The notes under the pieces are model-generated. The model was not told the DNA's origin, made no database searches, and worked only from the letters and a program-made list of their open reading frames with translations. A stretch of DNA of 61,806 nucleotides from Nitrospirales bacterium. GTDB taxonomy: Bacteria > Nitrospirota > Nitrospiria > Nitrospirales > UBA8639. The translations under genes were made by a program, and so were the position numbers. Shown here in pieces: positions 49,527-58,759 of this stretch. The stretch is from contig WHTE01000002.1 of NCBI GenBank assembly GCA_009377845.1, positions 1-61,806 on the forward strand, in the 5' to 3' direction. Position 1 is the first letter of the stretch; each line of letters begins with the position of its first letter.

Positions 49527-51299
49527 TTATAGCTTATTGGCCTGGAGCCACAGTTCCAATAACCCAAGCTGCCATAGCTTTGACCCACGTAAAGGCGTGA
49601 GATGATCATCAGGATTGTTTAACAGTTCATGAATATAGTCCCGTTGAAATAACGTGCGTTCCTGACTCGACTTGGACAAAAGGGCCTCTTGCACCATTTC
49701 CAAATAAGGCCCGCGTAGATATTTCAATGCGGGGACGGGGAAATACCCTTTGGGTCGATCAATAACCTCGGAAGGGAGAACTCGACGGGCGATCTCTTTG
49801 AGAATACCTTTTCCGCCTTGCGCGATTTTCATCTTTGCCGGCACTCGGGCTGCCATTTCGACGACTTCATGATCTAAAAACGGTACCCGGGCTTCCAGGC
49901 TCCACGCCATGGTCATATTGTCTACACGCTTGACCGGATCGTCCACTAACATAATCGTCGTATCAAGCCGTAAGGCCTTATCAATAGGTCTAGGGGCTCC
50001 CGGTTGGGAAAAATGGTTCTCCAGAAAGCGCTGGCTATGGTCTTCTTGATGAAATCGTGGATGAACGGCTCGACAAAACTCTTCTTGGTTGCGATCAAAA
50101 AACCCATTGCGATAATCGTCGACTGGACGGTGACTTTTCAAAAGTGGGGGATACCAGTGATATCCTGCGAAAATTTCGTCGGCTCCCTGACCGCTTTGGA
50201 CTACCGTGACATGCTTGGAGACTTCTTTTGAGAGCAAATAAAACCCAATGGCATCGTGACTGACCATTGGCTCAGACATGGCTCGTATACAACCGGGTAA
50301 GTTGGGCAGAACCTGAATGGAATCCACCGGGAGTTTGTGGTGAATGGTTGAGAATTCTTTGGCAATGATATCTGAGTAGAAAAATTCGTCTCCCTTTTCT
50401 CCGGCGATTGTTTCGAACCCGATGGAAAAGGTATTAAGGCCATGTGCCCCTTCATCGGCTAACAGTCCCACGATGAGGCTGGAATCCAATCCACCCGACA
50501 ATAAAACCCCGACGGGCACATCCGCAATAAGCCGCCGGCGTACAGCGGTACGAAGGATATCGTACAGACGATCTTGCCAATCTCTTTCATCCAGATTCAT
50601 TTCATCTTGACCCGGATCGAAGGACAGTTGCCAATATCGATGATGGCGTCGTACTCCGGTTTTCTCAATGACCATCATGGTGCCGGGCTCCAATTTCCTG
50701 ATTCCTTTAAGCAAGGTGTGAGGTGCCGGGACCACGGCGTGAAACATCAGATAGTGATGAAGCGCCACCGGATCGATCTCCGTGTGTACGCCGCCTCCCG
50801 CCAAGAGAGCAGGCAAGGTTGAAGCGAATCGAAACGATTGAGACGTTTCAGTAAAGTAGAGCGGTTTAATGCCTAATCGATCCCGCGCCAGAACGACCTG
50901 TTCCGTATCTCTTTCCCAAATGGCGAAAGCAAACATGCCATTCAAACGATGAATGAATTCTTCTCCCCACGCATGGTAGGCCTTGAGAATCGTTTCGGTA
51001 TCCCCGTGGGAATAAAAGGTATATCCCTTTCCTTCTAGCTCTTTTCTCAATTCCTTGTAGTTGTAAATTGCACCATTAAACACAATGCCAAGCCCCAACT
51101 TTGCATCCACCATTGGTTGCTGTGAAGCTTGGGTCAAGTCAATCACTTTGAGGCGTCGATGCCCGAATCCCAACCGTCCTTGAACGTACACCCCAACACC
51201 ATCAGGACCGCGGCTGGTCATGGTGGCGCTCATGGTCATCAACCCGGCCGGATCGACGGGGTCACCTGAAAAATTTATTTGCCCTAGAATCCCGCACAT
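49527..51299 (-). CDS. asnO: N-acetylglutaminylglutamine amidotransferase (AsnB-like)
   Basis: 590 residues. The Ntn glutaminase domain starts MCGILGQINF, so Cys2 after Met removal is the nucleophile and fixes ATG 51299. The synthetase domain has the PP-loop LLSGGLDSSLIVGLL. It resembles asparagine synthetase B, but its operon with ngg and the M42 peptidase identifies it as the enzyme that amidates N-acetylglutaminylglutamine to the osmoprotectant NAGGN. Confidence 0.93.
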   Translation of the reverse strand: MCGILGQINFSGDPVDPAGLMTMSATMTSRGPDGVGVYVQGRLGFGHRRLKVIDLTQASQQPMVDAKLGLGIVFNGAIYNYKELRKELEGKGYTFYSHGDTETILKAYHAWGEEFIHRLNGMFAFAIWERDTEQVVLARDRLGIKPLYFTETSQSFRFASTLPALLAGGGVHTEIDPVALHHYLMFHAVVPAPHTLLKGIRKLEPGTMMVIEKTGVRRHHRYWQLSFDPGQDEMNLDERDWQDRLYDILRTAVRRRLIADVPVGVLLSGGLDSSLIVGLLADEGAHGLNTFSIGFETIAGEKGDEFFYSDIIAKEFSTIHHKLPVDSIQVLPNLPGCIRAMSEPMVSHDAIGFYLLSKEVSKHVTVVQSGQGADEIFAGYHWYPPLLKSHRPVDDYRNGFFDRNQEEFCRAVHPRFHQEDHSQRFLENHFSQPGAPRPIDKALRLDTTIMLVDDPVKRVDNMTMAWSLEARVPFLDHEVVEMAARVPAKMKIAQGGKGILKEIARRVLPSEVIDRPKGYFPVPALKYLRGPYLEMVQEALLSKSSQERTLFQRDYIHELLNNPDDHLTPLRGSKLWQLGLLELWLQANKL

Positions 51300-51892
51300 A
51301 CGTTCATGTTCTTTCGGTCTTCTGGGAATAATCTCCGAGGTGTGCTTGTTGTTTTTGGCTACACCCTAGATACAAAACCAGACCCCTCTACACTCATATT
51401 TTTTTTATGACAAAAACCCCTTAATCAGGATCGCCACATTGGTGCAATGGCCCATTTCTAAATGGGATGCTAATTGTTAATTATAGAGGGGAGAATCCAC
51501 CCTAATAATTAATCTTGACTTTGTCAAACTGGCCGGACTGGAAAAATTTGAGGCTTGGATCAGTGAAATACGACCGCCAAAAAGGCGGCAGAGAAATATG
51601 CCTGAATGGGCGAACAAAATGAAAAATGTGATCAATCGGGAGAAAGTTCACGGAGATTCCAAGGGAGCCAAACCCGTGGACATGTCAGAAATCTGTCCGC
51701 GATGTGGAGAGAAGACGATTGTGCCGTAGTCTGGTTGGCAGCGTGTGTCGTCAGAAGGAAACTCTTCGCTCTCGTTCGTTTATTCTTCCAAATCGGAATG
51801 GAATTCATCAATTTTTTGAATTGACAGGGAATAGTGCCGCATGAAAATTTCTGTCTGGAGGCCGGATGCAATTTTGACCAAAGGGCCTTGCC
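51300..51892. other. Gap between pyk and asnO
   Basis: 593 bases. It holds the asnO promoter region, a CCCATTT/AAATGGG inverted repeat around 51447-51466, and a candidate 43-codon zinc-ribbon frame (51598-51729, +). Confidence 0.45.
51598..51729 (+). CDS. Candidate 43-residue protein ending in a half zinc ribbon
   Basis: From ATG 51598 the frame reads MPEWANKMKNVINREKVHGD and continues to MSEICPRCGEKTIVP before TAG. CPRCGEKT is a typical zinc-knuckle half. The same frame stays open back to 51487 without an ATG, GTG or TTG (FVKLAGLEKFEAWISEI), so this may be the remnant of a longer gene. No strong ribosome-binding site. Confidence 0.35.
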   Translation: MPEWANKMKNVINREKVHGDSKGAKPVDMSEICPRCGEKTIVP

Positions 51893-53293
51893 TTATGGAA
51901 TTTCTCGAATTTGAATGGAATCGACCCGTTGTTGAGCCAACACGTCTGAGATAATCACGACTTTTTCCCCTGTTTGGAAATGTTCACGTTCTTTTAAAAT
52001 CCGAAATGCGGTTTGCAACGTTTTTTCAGGGTCTGAGCTAAAACTGATCCGGAAGGGAAACACTCCTCGATTGAGCGTCATGGTCCGACGAGATTGACTG
52101 ACGTTGGTGAAGGCATAAATGTTGGTGGTAAAGGGACGACAGTTTGAGACGAAATCGGCCATGATACCTCTCCTCGTGATCACGACAATCCCTTTGGCTT
52201 GTAACCCTTCTGCCAGTTGAACCGCCGCGATGGCCAATTGCTGTTTGTCTTTTGTCGGTTTTAAATGTTTCGAAAACTGTAAGCCTGGAATGGCTTCGGT
52301 TTTGATGGCAATTTTTCGCAGATACTCAATACATTTCAGCGGATATTTACCCACCGTGGTTTCTCCGGATAACATCACCGCATCGGCTTCTTCATAGATC
52401 GCATTGGCCACGTCAGTCACTTCGGCGCGCGTGGGGATGGGATTATGAATCATGGATTCCAGGAGATGGGTCGCGACAATTACCCGTTTTCCATATTCGG
52501 CGCAGAGCCGGACAATTTTGCGCTGCACATTCGGCAAATCCTCCAGGTTGATTTCTACTCCCAAATCTCCACGAGCCACCATAATGCCATCCGATTCCTG
52601 AATAATGTCTTCCAGGTTGCGAACCCCTTCCTGATCCTCAATTTTAGCGATAATTTTGACCTTCCCGGTTTTGTGGCCCATGAGTCGTTTTAATTGTCGG
52701 ATATCTTCAGCCTCTCGAACAAACGAAAGGGCAATAAAATCCACATCCGCCGATAAGCCAAACACAATATCTTTTTCGTCCTTTTGCGTAATCGCAGGGA
52801 GATTGACACGGATCCCTGGTAAATTGACATGGCGCTTGCTTTTCAACACGCCTCCATCAATGACGCGGCACTGCATGAGGCGATCGACTTTTTCCAGGAT
52901 CTCAAAATTGATCAGCCCATTATCCACCGTAATTTTATCTCCCACATTCACCGCCTCCATTAAATCGGCATAGTTAATGTGAATAGAACTTTCCTCCACA
53001 TCCATGGGGCCTCGGGCCGAGATGGACACGATCGTGCCTTGCTTGAGATTGAGATCGGTCGCCAACACTCCGGTGCGGATTTCAGGGCCTTGCGTATCTA
53101 AAATAATAGGAATAGGAAATGGGACTTTCTTATTGAGTGTCTTGATGTGTTTGATCACTTTGGCGTGAGAGTCATGGTCTCCATGGGACATGTTCAACCG
53201 AACAATGTTCATGCCGGCGTCATACATTTTGCGCAACATCTCGTACGATTCTGTAGCCGGCCCGATCGTGCAGATAATTCGTGTCTTTTGCAT
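51893..53293 (-). CDS. pyk: Pyruvate kinase
   Basis: Converts phosphoenolpyruvate and ADP to pyruvate and ATP. 466 residues. TRIICTIGPAT and NIVRLNMSHGDH at the start, the active-site block IIAKIEDQEGVRNLEDI, GIMVARGDLGVE and MLSGETTVGKYP are all present. The C-terminal allosteric domain is complete. It diverges from the phosphofructokinase fusion gene, so two glycolytic control points share an intergenic region (53294-53511). Confidence 0.96.
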   Translation of the reverse strand: MQKTRIICTIGPATESYEMLRKMYDAGMNIVRLNMSHGDHDSHAKVIKHIKTLNKKVPFPIPIILDTQGPEIRTGVLATDLNLKQGTIVSISARGPMDVEESSIHINYADLMEAVNVGDKITVDNGLINFEILEKVDRLMQCRVIDGGVLKSKRHVNLPGIRVNLPAITQKDEKDIVFGLSADVDFIALSFVREAEDIRQLKRLMGHKTGKVKIIAKIEDQEGVRNLEDIIQESDGIMVARGDLGVEINLEDLPNVQRKIVRLCAEYGKRVIVATHLLESMIHNPIPTRAEVTDVANAIYEEADAVMLSGETTVGKYPLKCIEYLRKIAIKTEAIPGLQFSKHLKPTKDKQQLAIAAVQLAEGLQAKGIVVITRRGIMADFVSNCRPFTTNIYAFTNVSQSRRTMTLNRGVFPFRISFSSDPEKTLQTAFRILKEREHFQTGEKVVIISDVLAQQRVDSIQIREIP

Positions 53294-53511
53294 AAGTCCT
53301 TCCGTGGATGATGAATTATCGCTAATTGTGGTGTTTTTGCAAATGAGCCGCTTATATTGAGTGCTGTGGCAATGGCGAGTGGAAAAAGATGAACCCGATC
53401 AGGGTTTCATCGTCGGGCCCTCTGTTTACGGAAGAGGGTAAAGATATTAGTATAAAATTGTCATCTGTGCTTTAGGCAAGTTGAGGGCTGCGTGCGTTGA
53501 TGAGGTGAAAA

Positions 53512-55827
53512 ATGAATGCGGAAGGGGAACAACTGGATTTTGTGACAATCGAAGGACTTCTTTCCTATGGAGAGGCCATTGCCCGGCGTCCGCCAGTGGA
53601 GGGGGCGGAACTCCCTCCTCCTCCAGCATCATCGGGAGATCGCCCACAACGTGCTCGAGAGGCCATGGCGGCCATACGAGCGTTTGTCCAGGATGCCCAA
53701 GGAGGGTTTTCAGATGCAGTGGCATACCGAAACGCAAGGCACGCGCTGATTCAACACGCATGCGGGGGAGATGAGTTGGTGTTTTTCGCGGCATGGAATC
53801 AGCTTCTCGCCCAAGGCGAGCTGTCATCCTTATTTCGAGCACCCATTGGAGCCACGAAAAAACCAACACGACGTCGTCCCGTGGCTATCGTGCCCCGTGA
53901 ACACATGACTCCCAATTTGGTTGAGGGTCGGATCGTTCTTGACATAGGACACGATCGGTATTGGTTGATGCCTCGGGATTTAAGTGCCCGCACGCTGTTT
54001 TTCACCATGCGGCATGGAGTCTCACAGGTGGACAGTAAGAAGTTTCGTGTGGGGCGCCGGCTGAAGAACGTACTTGATCCTGAGCGGGGCATACCCAAGG
54101 CTGAGGCAATTGGTGGCGCTCTTGCCCGGACAATCGGCCTGGTAGGAAAACAACTGGACTTCCTCCACCTGCACAATTACCTGGATTCGGAATCTTTTGT
54201 GCATATGGTGAGCCACAGTCCCAATACTCATCAGCTCTTTGAACGGGTGGTCTCCATCCTCGCCCCCGTCACAGCCAAGACGACCCAGCCCATCGTTGAA
54301 AGTGCGTTAGAATCACAAGACTTCGGATGGGCTACCGGTATTGAGAAAACCGCCGAACTCGAAGAAGCCGCCAAGGCCTTTGGCGTCGAGACGAAGGCGG
54401 CCAAGGGTCTGATTAAACATCCGCTGTACAGTTATCCGGGAGGCCACTCGTTCTTTGAACTCTATGTAGATTTAGTCGACGGGTTCCATCAGTTGGGCCA
54501 GACCCACCAGGGGAAAGTCCTGTGTTTATACACGCACAGCTCCACATTGCGGGCGCTCTTAATTTTTCTGGATCCTCGTCCGTTCAGCGAAGCCTTTTCT
54601 GAATTTGGAGACTATAAGGAAGGGCAGGACAACGTGGTGCTCCTCACGTTTGAGCATGGGCAGTTGTCCGGGTATTCCACTGCGGTCGGTCTTTCAGAGC
54701 GAGAACGGGCGGCCCGCGAGGCCTGGATGACGGTGGAGCAAGACCGCCGTGGGAAGGTCACCCTGAAACCACGTCAAATTCGACGACTCGTCGCCCTGGT
54801 CTCAGGTGGAGATTTTGCCGGAGCCGGTGCGGGCTTGAAGGAACTCCGTGTGACAGGAAACCGATTGGGTCTCGAAGTGTATTTCGTGCAACACGGATTT
54901 CTGGGGTTGGCGAACAATTGGATTGAGTTGGTGACGGAACAGGACACGCGTGGGATGAGCAATCACGCCAGCAGCCCGATCGGAAGTAGCCGGTTTGAAG
55001 ATTTTAAAGATGAGGAAGTGCAACTGGCCGCCATTCATCATCTCAAACCGTACATGGAGGATGGGGCGTTAATCGTGATGGGAGGTGACGGAAGCCTGCG
55101 TGGGGCTCGTGCCATCTATGAACGGTTTGGTGTACAGGTCGTGGGGATTCCTGGTTCGATCGACGACAATATTGCCGGAACAACGGCACTAGGGCTCCAT
55201 TCCGCTGTTGCCCTGGCCAACCAATCAATCGAGTCGCTGAAAGCGACCAGTGCGGCCATGGGCAGTGTATTTTTCGTGGAAGTCATGGGGGCGGGATCCG
55301 GTCATCTGGCGTTAATGTGTGCATACCAGGCACGAGCTGAGGGACTTTTGGTCAATGAACATCCTGATCCTGATGCGTATATCGAGGAAGTCATTCTAGG
55401 GACACTGAAGCAGACGTTGGGGGTCCGGAACAAAAGCCATATTATTGTGGTGGCCGAACGCACGCCCCACCGCCATCATCCGGAGGGTGGGGTCCATGGC
55501 CTGGTGGACTATTTTGCCAGGAGAATTTCTCAGTGGACCCACCTGCAAACGAGATTCGGGCCTTACCCCCTCTCTGTGGCGACCAAGGCCACCATTCTTG
55601 GCCATACCCTACGGGGTGCCTCCCCGACTCCGGAGGACAAAACCATGGCTCAACACCTAGCCTACGAAGCCATCCGGCGTTTGGTCGAACAACCCGAACA
55701 TGTCATCGGATGCATGTTAGCGTATCGGGATCCCGGAACCATTCAGCACATTCCCCTGCATGCGGTTGCACCGAAACCATTCGACTGGGAACTGTTCGCT
55801 CGAATGCACGGAACCGAATTGGTCTAG
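53512..55827 (+). CDS. Fused histidine phosphatase-like / 6-phosphofructokinase
   Basis: 771 residues. The middle part (about 160-400) is a histidine-phosphatase fold: Arg167-His168-Gly169 (MRHGVSQVD) and a second His342 in YTHSST. The C-terminal part (about 425-771) is a group A phosphofructokinase: GGDGS at 524-528, the ATP-type signature, Asp551 in PGSIDDNIAGT as the catalytic base, and VEVMG at 589-593. Ala594 replaces the conserved Arg of MGR. The first 150 residues are unassigned. Architecture recalls eukaryotic PFK-2/FBPase-2 in reverse order, but the kinase family is PFK-1. Confidence 0.88.
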   Translation: MNAEGEQLDFVTIEGLLSYGEAIARRPPVEGAELPPPPASSGDRPQRAREAMAAIRAFVQDAQGGFSDAVAYRNARHALIQHACGGDELVFFAAWNQLLAQGELSSLFRAPIGATKKPTRRRPVAIVPREHMTPNLVEGRIVLDIGHDRYWLMPRDLSARTLFFTMRHGVSQVDSKKFRVGRRLKNVLDPERGIPKAEAIGGALARTIGLVGKQLDFLHLHNYLDSESFVHMVSHSPNTHQLFERVVSILAPVTAKTTQPIVESALESQDFGWATGIEKTAELEEAAKAFGVETKAAKGLIKHPLYSYPGGHSFFELYVDLVDGFHQLGQTHQGKVLCLYTHSSTLRALLIFLDPRPFSEAFSEFGDYKEGQDNVVLLTFEHGQLSGYSTAVGLSERERAAREAWMTVEQDRRGKVTLKPRQIRRLVALVSGGDFAGAGAGLKELRVTGNRLGLEVYFVQHGFLGLANNWIELVTEQDTRGMSNHASSPIGSSRFEDFKDEEVQLAAIHHLKPYMEDGALIVMGGDGSLRGARAIYERFGVQVVGIPGSIDDNIAGTTALGLHSAVALANQSIESLKATSAAMGSVFFVEVMGAGSGHLALMCAYQARAEGLLVNEHPDPDAYIEEVILGTLKQTLGVRNKSHIIVVAERTPHRHHPEGGVHGLVDYFARRISQWTHLQTRFGPYPLSVATKATILGHTLRGASPTPEDKTMAQHLAYEAIRRLVEQPEHVIGCMLAYRDPGTIQHIPLHAVAPKPFDWELFARMHGTELV

Positions 55828-55954
55828 CATGAGAGTCGCTTTTTTCATTTTGAAAGTTCATCTTACCTGCTTTATTGTTTCATGAAGAAAATTTCTAAGA
55901 CCGTGCATGTGTGAGCATATGGCGTGGTGGTAGCCATTATTTGAGGAAGCATTA

Positions 55955-56691
55955 ATGAAATTACCTCCAAAAGTTCAAGAAAAGTATTTGGACAGACTGG
56001 ACGAACTCATTCAAAAGGGTGAGCAACTACCTGTCCATAAAAAACCTGTGAAGAGTGGTGGAAATTATGCGACTGGAAAAGTCTCCTATCGGGAAGTTGA
56101 AGAAATTGACTTGCCGAAATTTATTGAGTGGAGAACCAATTGTATTACCGTATTAGAACAAGTAGTTCCACAAAAAAGTGTTCATCGATCCACATTGGAT
56201 TCTTTCCAGACTCTTTCCAATATTCCAAGTCAGCTTAATTTTGGTATTTCGTTTCTTCGATCTCTTAGGGAGGATATTGATAGAGGCTTTTTACAAAATC
56301 TGGCCTCAGAAATAGAAAGTGAGATAACAGCTGATTATATGGGACAAGCAGAGAATCTATTAAAGGAAGGAAGTCCAGGAAAATACGACCATGTCCCAGC
56401 AGCGGTGCTTGCGGGGGCAGTCTTAGAGAAATCATTGAAAACTATCTGCAGTCAACTCTCACCTCCAGAACACACAAATACTCAGAATGGATCTCCCTTG
56501 AAACTTAATGCATTACATTAATCGACACTCTCAAAAAAAGGCAGGTCTACAACGAGCTTATGGCTAAGCAGTTGCGTGCTTGGGCTGATGTTCGAAATCA
56601 TGCAGCCCATGGCAATTTCGACGAATTTACCAAAGATCAAGTTGGTTCCATGATTTCTGGTATTAACAACTTCCTAATTCAGTATCTGTGA
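55955..56691 (+). pseudogene. Frameshifted HEPN-type protein gene (5-bp duplication)
   Basis: The frame from ATG 55955 runs to a TAA at 56519-56521 (188 residues). Just before it lie two CATTA copies (56511-56515 and 56516-56520). Removing one copy joins the frame to LIDTLKKRQVYNELMAKQLRAW and on to TGA at 56689-56691, for 243 residues. The restored C terminus has R212-N-H-A-A-H217, the RNxxxH motif of HEPN ribonuclease-like domains, in a DUF4145-like context. Either a recent loss, an alternation by slippage, or a sequencing/assembly error. Confidence 0.8.
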
Positions 56692-57358
56692 AAAAAAACA
56701 GAAAGCACAGGGGGTCAGGACTTTAGTTTATAATGCCTTAATACCACGAGCGCCTGCTTGCTTGTTCTATCATGCTCCATCTTAGTTTGGATGTGGGAGG
56801 TCCTTGCGGCCGACAGGTCCACACGCCCCCATGCCTGCAGTCCCATGATATAACCTGCCACCTTTTTTGGTTGTGAGATCCTGAGATGATTGCTCTGCTT
56901 TTGGTCCACAGTTGTGGCAGAGAGGGGGATTTGAACCCTACGGTTCCTTGTGAGGACAACGGTTTTCGAGACCTTGAAGAGACAAAAAACGAGGAGGATG
57001 AAAACCCCAATAAGTTCTAATATTCTGTTGGTTTGCTGAAGATTGAGCAAAGACCAACTTTGCATCCCATTGCATGGGATGGCGGGACGTTGCCAGCTAT
57101 TGGTTACACTTACGGTTACACCCTCATTCTCTCAAAAATATTCCCACTGAGTTCTAAATAAATTCTGCTCTAATACCTCAAAGAGGGTATCCGGCATCCA
57201 TTGGGGACTTTCGCATATGACCCAGTTTTAGGGCACGTGAACGCTCATACAGTTGCGCAAGTGTCGGTCTAGAGTAAGAAAAATACTTCCCAATGTAGAT
57301 ATTATTCCTCCAGTCCTCTATTCTTTGCCATTCCTAATACCAACTCAAGGAGCTAACC
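56692..57358. other. Gap at the left end of the tRNA-Ser island
   Basis: 667 bases without a gene. It holds a GACTTTAGTTTATAATGCC motif (56710-56738) that recurs at 59386-59413 and a 63-base copy of the 3' part of tRNA-Ser (56911-56973). Confidence 0.6.
56911..56973 (-). repeat. Partial tRNA-Ser copy (putative attachment-site remnant)
   Basis: The 63 bases match 60021-60085, which cover the 3' half of tRNA-Ser(CGA) from beyond the CCA end to the anticodon stem. By eye there are three substitutions, a 2-base gap and a 1-base insertion. The match begins at GTTGTGG, exactly flanking the tRNA 3' end, and breaks off in the anticodon stem, the usual shape of an att duplication. Confidence 0.75.
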
Positions 57359-58567
57359 ATGCGTAAGGTTCACCTTATTGGCTTGATGACTTTGGTTTGT
57401 ATGGGATGCTTGGGAAAGGGTAAGACCATTCCAGCCTATTCACAAGTGCCAAGCAATCCAGTTTCTGTGGTGGAATCGGCCAAACTGGGCAACCCTGAAG
57501 CGCAGTATTATTTGGGTCTCGTATATGAATTAGGGCAAGAAGTGCCACAGAATTACAGTGAAGCAGTGCGTTGGTATCGGCTTGCTGCCGAACAAGGGCA
57601 TCCTGAAGCTCAACTTGGTTTAGGACAAATGTATTACGAGGGAAAGGGCGTTATAAAGGATGATCGTGAAGCGGTTTATTGGTATCGCAAGGCAGCGGAG
57701 CAGGGATTGGCCAATGCCCAATTTTATCTGAGCAATTTTTATTGGCATGGCAAAGGGGTGCCTCAAGATTACATCGAATCTTATCGCTGGCGGAAACTTG
57801 CGGCTGAGCAAGGACATGCTAAGGCACAACTTGTAATGGGGCAATGGTACTTAATGTTCCAGGATTACAGCCAAGCACGAGAATGGTTTATGAAAGCCGC
57901 CGATCAAGGAGAAACTTCAGCCCTAACCTGTTTAGGGAAGTTGTATTTTAAAGGCCAAGGAGTTTCACAGGATTTTGGGGAAGCAGCTCGCTGGTATCAG
58001 CTTGCTGCCGACCAGGGAGATTCGGTAGCACAATTTTACCTTGGCAATATGTATTTCAAAGGGGAAGGAAAGCCACAGGATTTTCTTCAAGCATCTTTAT
58101 GGTATGAGTTATCTGCAAAACAAGGTCATGTGGAAGCGCAATATAATCTGGGTGTTATGTTTAGAACTGCCCAAGGTGTGGTTCAAAATAGAGCCGAATC
58201 CATAAAATGGACAAGTCTAGCAGCAGATCAAGGTTTTTCGCCAGCACAATTTACTATGGCGGTAAATTACAAGGATGGTTGGGGTGTACCTCAAAATTAC
58301 ACAAAAGCTTTCCATTTATTTCAGGTTCTAGCGGAAAAAGGAAACGCTTTGGCGCAGGCGAATCTGGGCTTGATGTATGCCTTAGGTCAGGGAATAGAAA
58401 ATGATTTTGTCAAAGCCCATATGTGGTTGAATTTATCAGGAGCCGAGGGGGGAAAAAATACTCTAGAAACCAGAGATATAATTGCAGAGGAAATGACACC
58501 AGAGCAAATAGCGGAGGCTCAACGATTAGCAGGAGAATGGATGGCGCAACGTGCAGAAATGAAATGA
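57359..58567 (+). CDS. Sel1-repeat lipoprotein
   Basis: 402 residues. A short hydrophobic N terminus ending VCMGC suggests a lipoprotein with Cys17 acylated. About nine Sel1-like repeats follow, of the form AxWYRLAAEQGHxxAQxxLGxMYxxGxGVPQDY. Such solenoids bind proteins or peptidoglycan partners. Codon use is more AT-rich than in the chromosome to the left. No adjacent gene shares its transcript; the next starts 192 bases later. Partner and role unknown. Confidence 0.88.
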   Translation: MRKVHLIGLMTLVCMGCLGKGKTIPAYSQVPSNPVSVVESAKLGNPEAQYYLGLVYELGQEVPQNYSEAVRWYRLAAEQGHPEAQLGLGQMYYEGKGVIKDDREAVYWYRKAAEQGLANAQFYLSNFYWHGKGVPQDYIESYRWRKLAAEQGHAKAQLVMGQWYLMFQDYSQAREWFMKAADQGETSALTCLGKLYFKGQGVSQDFGEAARWYQLAADQGDSVAQFYLGNMYFKGEGKPQDFLQASLWYELSAKQGHVEAQYNLGVMFRTAQGVVQNRAESIKWTSLAADQGFSPAQFTMAVNYKDGWGVPQNYTKAFHLFQVLAEKGNALAQANLGLMYALGQGIENDFVKAHMWLNLSGAEGGKNTLETRDIIAEEMTPEQIAEAQRLAGEWMAQRAEMK

Positions 58568-58759
58568 CTATTCTTTATTAATAAGAATAGCCAAGAAATC
58601 TTTCTAATAAACCTGTCATATCTCATATTGGTCTTTCCCCTCACGTGCTGCTTTTTATATTGGTCCAAGTGGAAAGCTGATTATTAGGAAAAAAGTAATC
58701 TCGGCAATCAGTGGTTGAGGGTAGGTTGTTTCCTTACTCATTTAATTTAATAATCAGAA

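Noticed and set aside
51421-51470. NtrC/sigma-54-type promoter before asnO (TTGCACCAAT)
   Set aside because: Only one NtrC-like half site, and no TGGCAC-N5-TTGC element at the right spacing.
56911-56973. A second functional tRNA-Ser
   Set aside because: The 5' half, including the D-arm and acceptor 5' strand, is missing and the T-stem carries a deletion.
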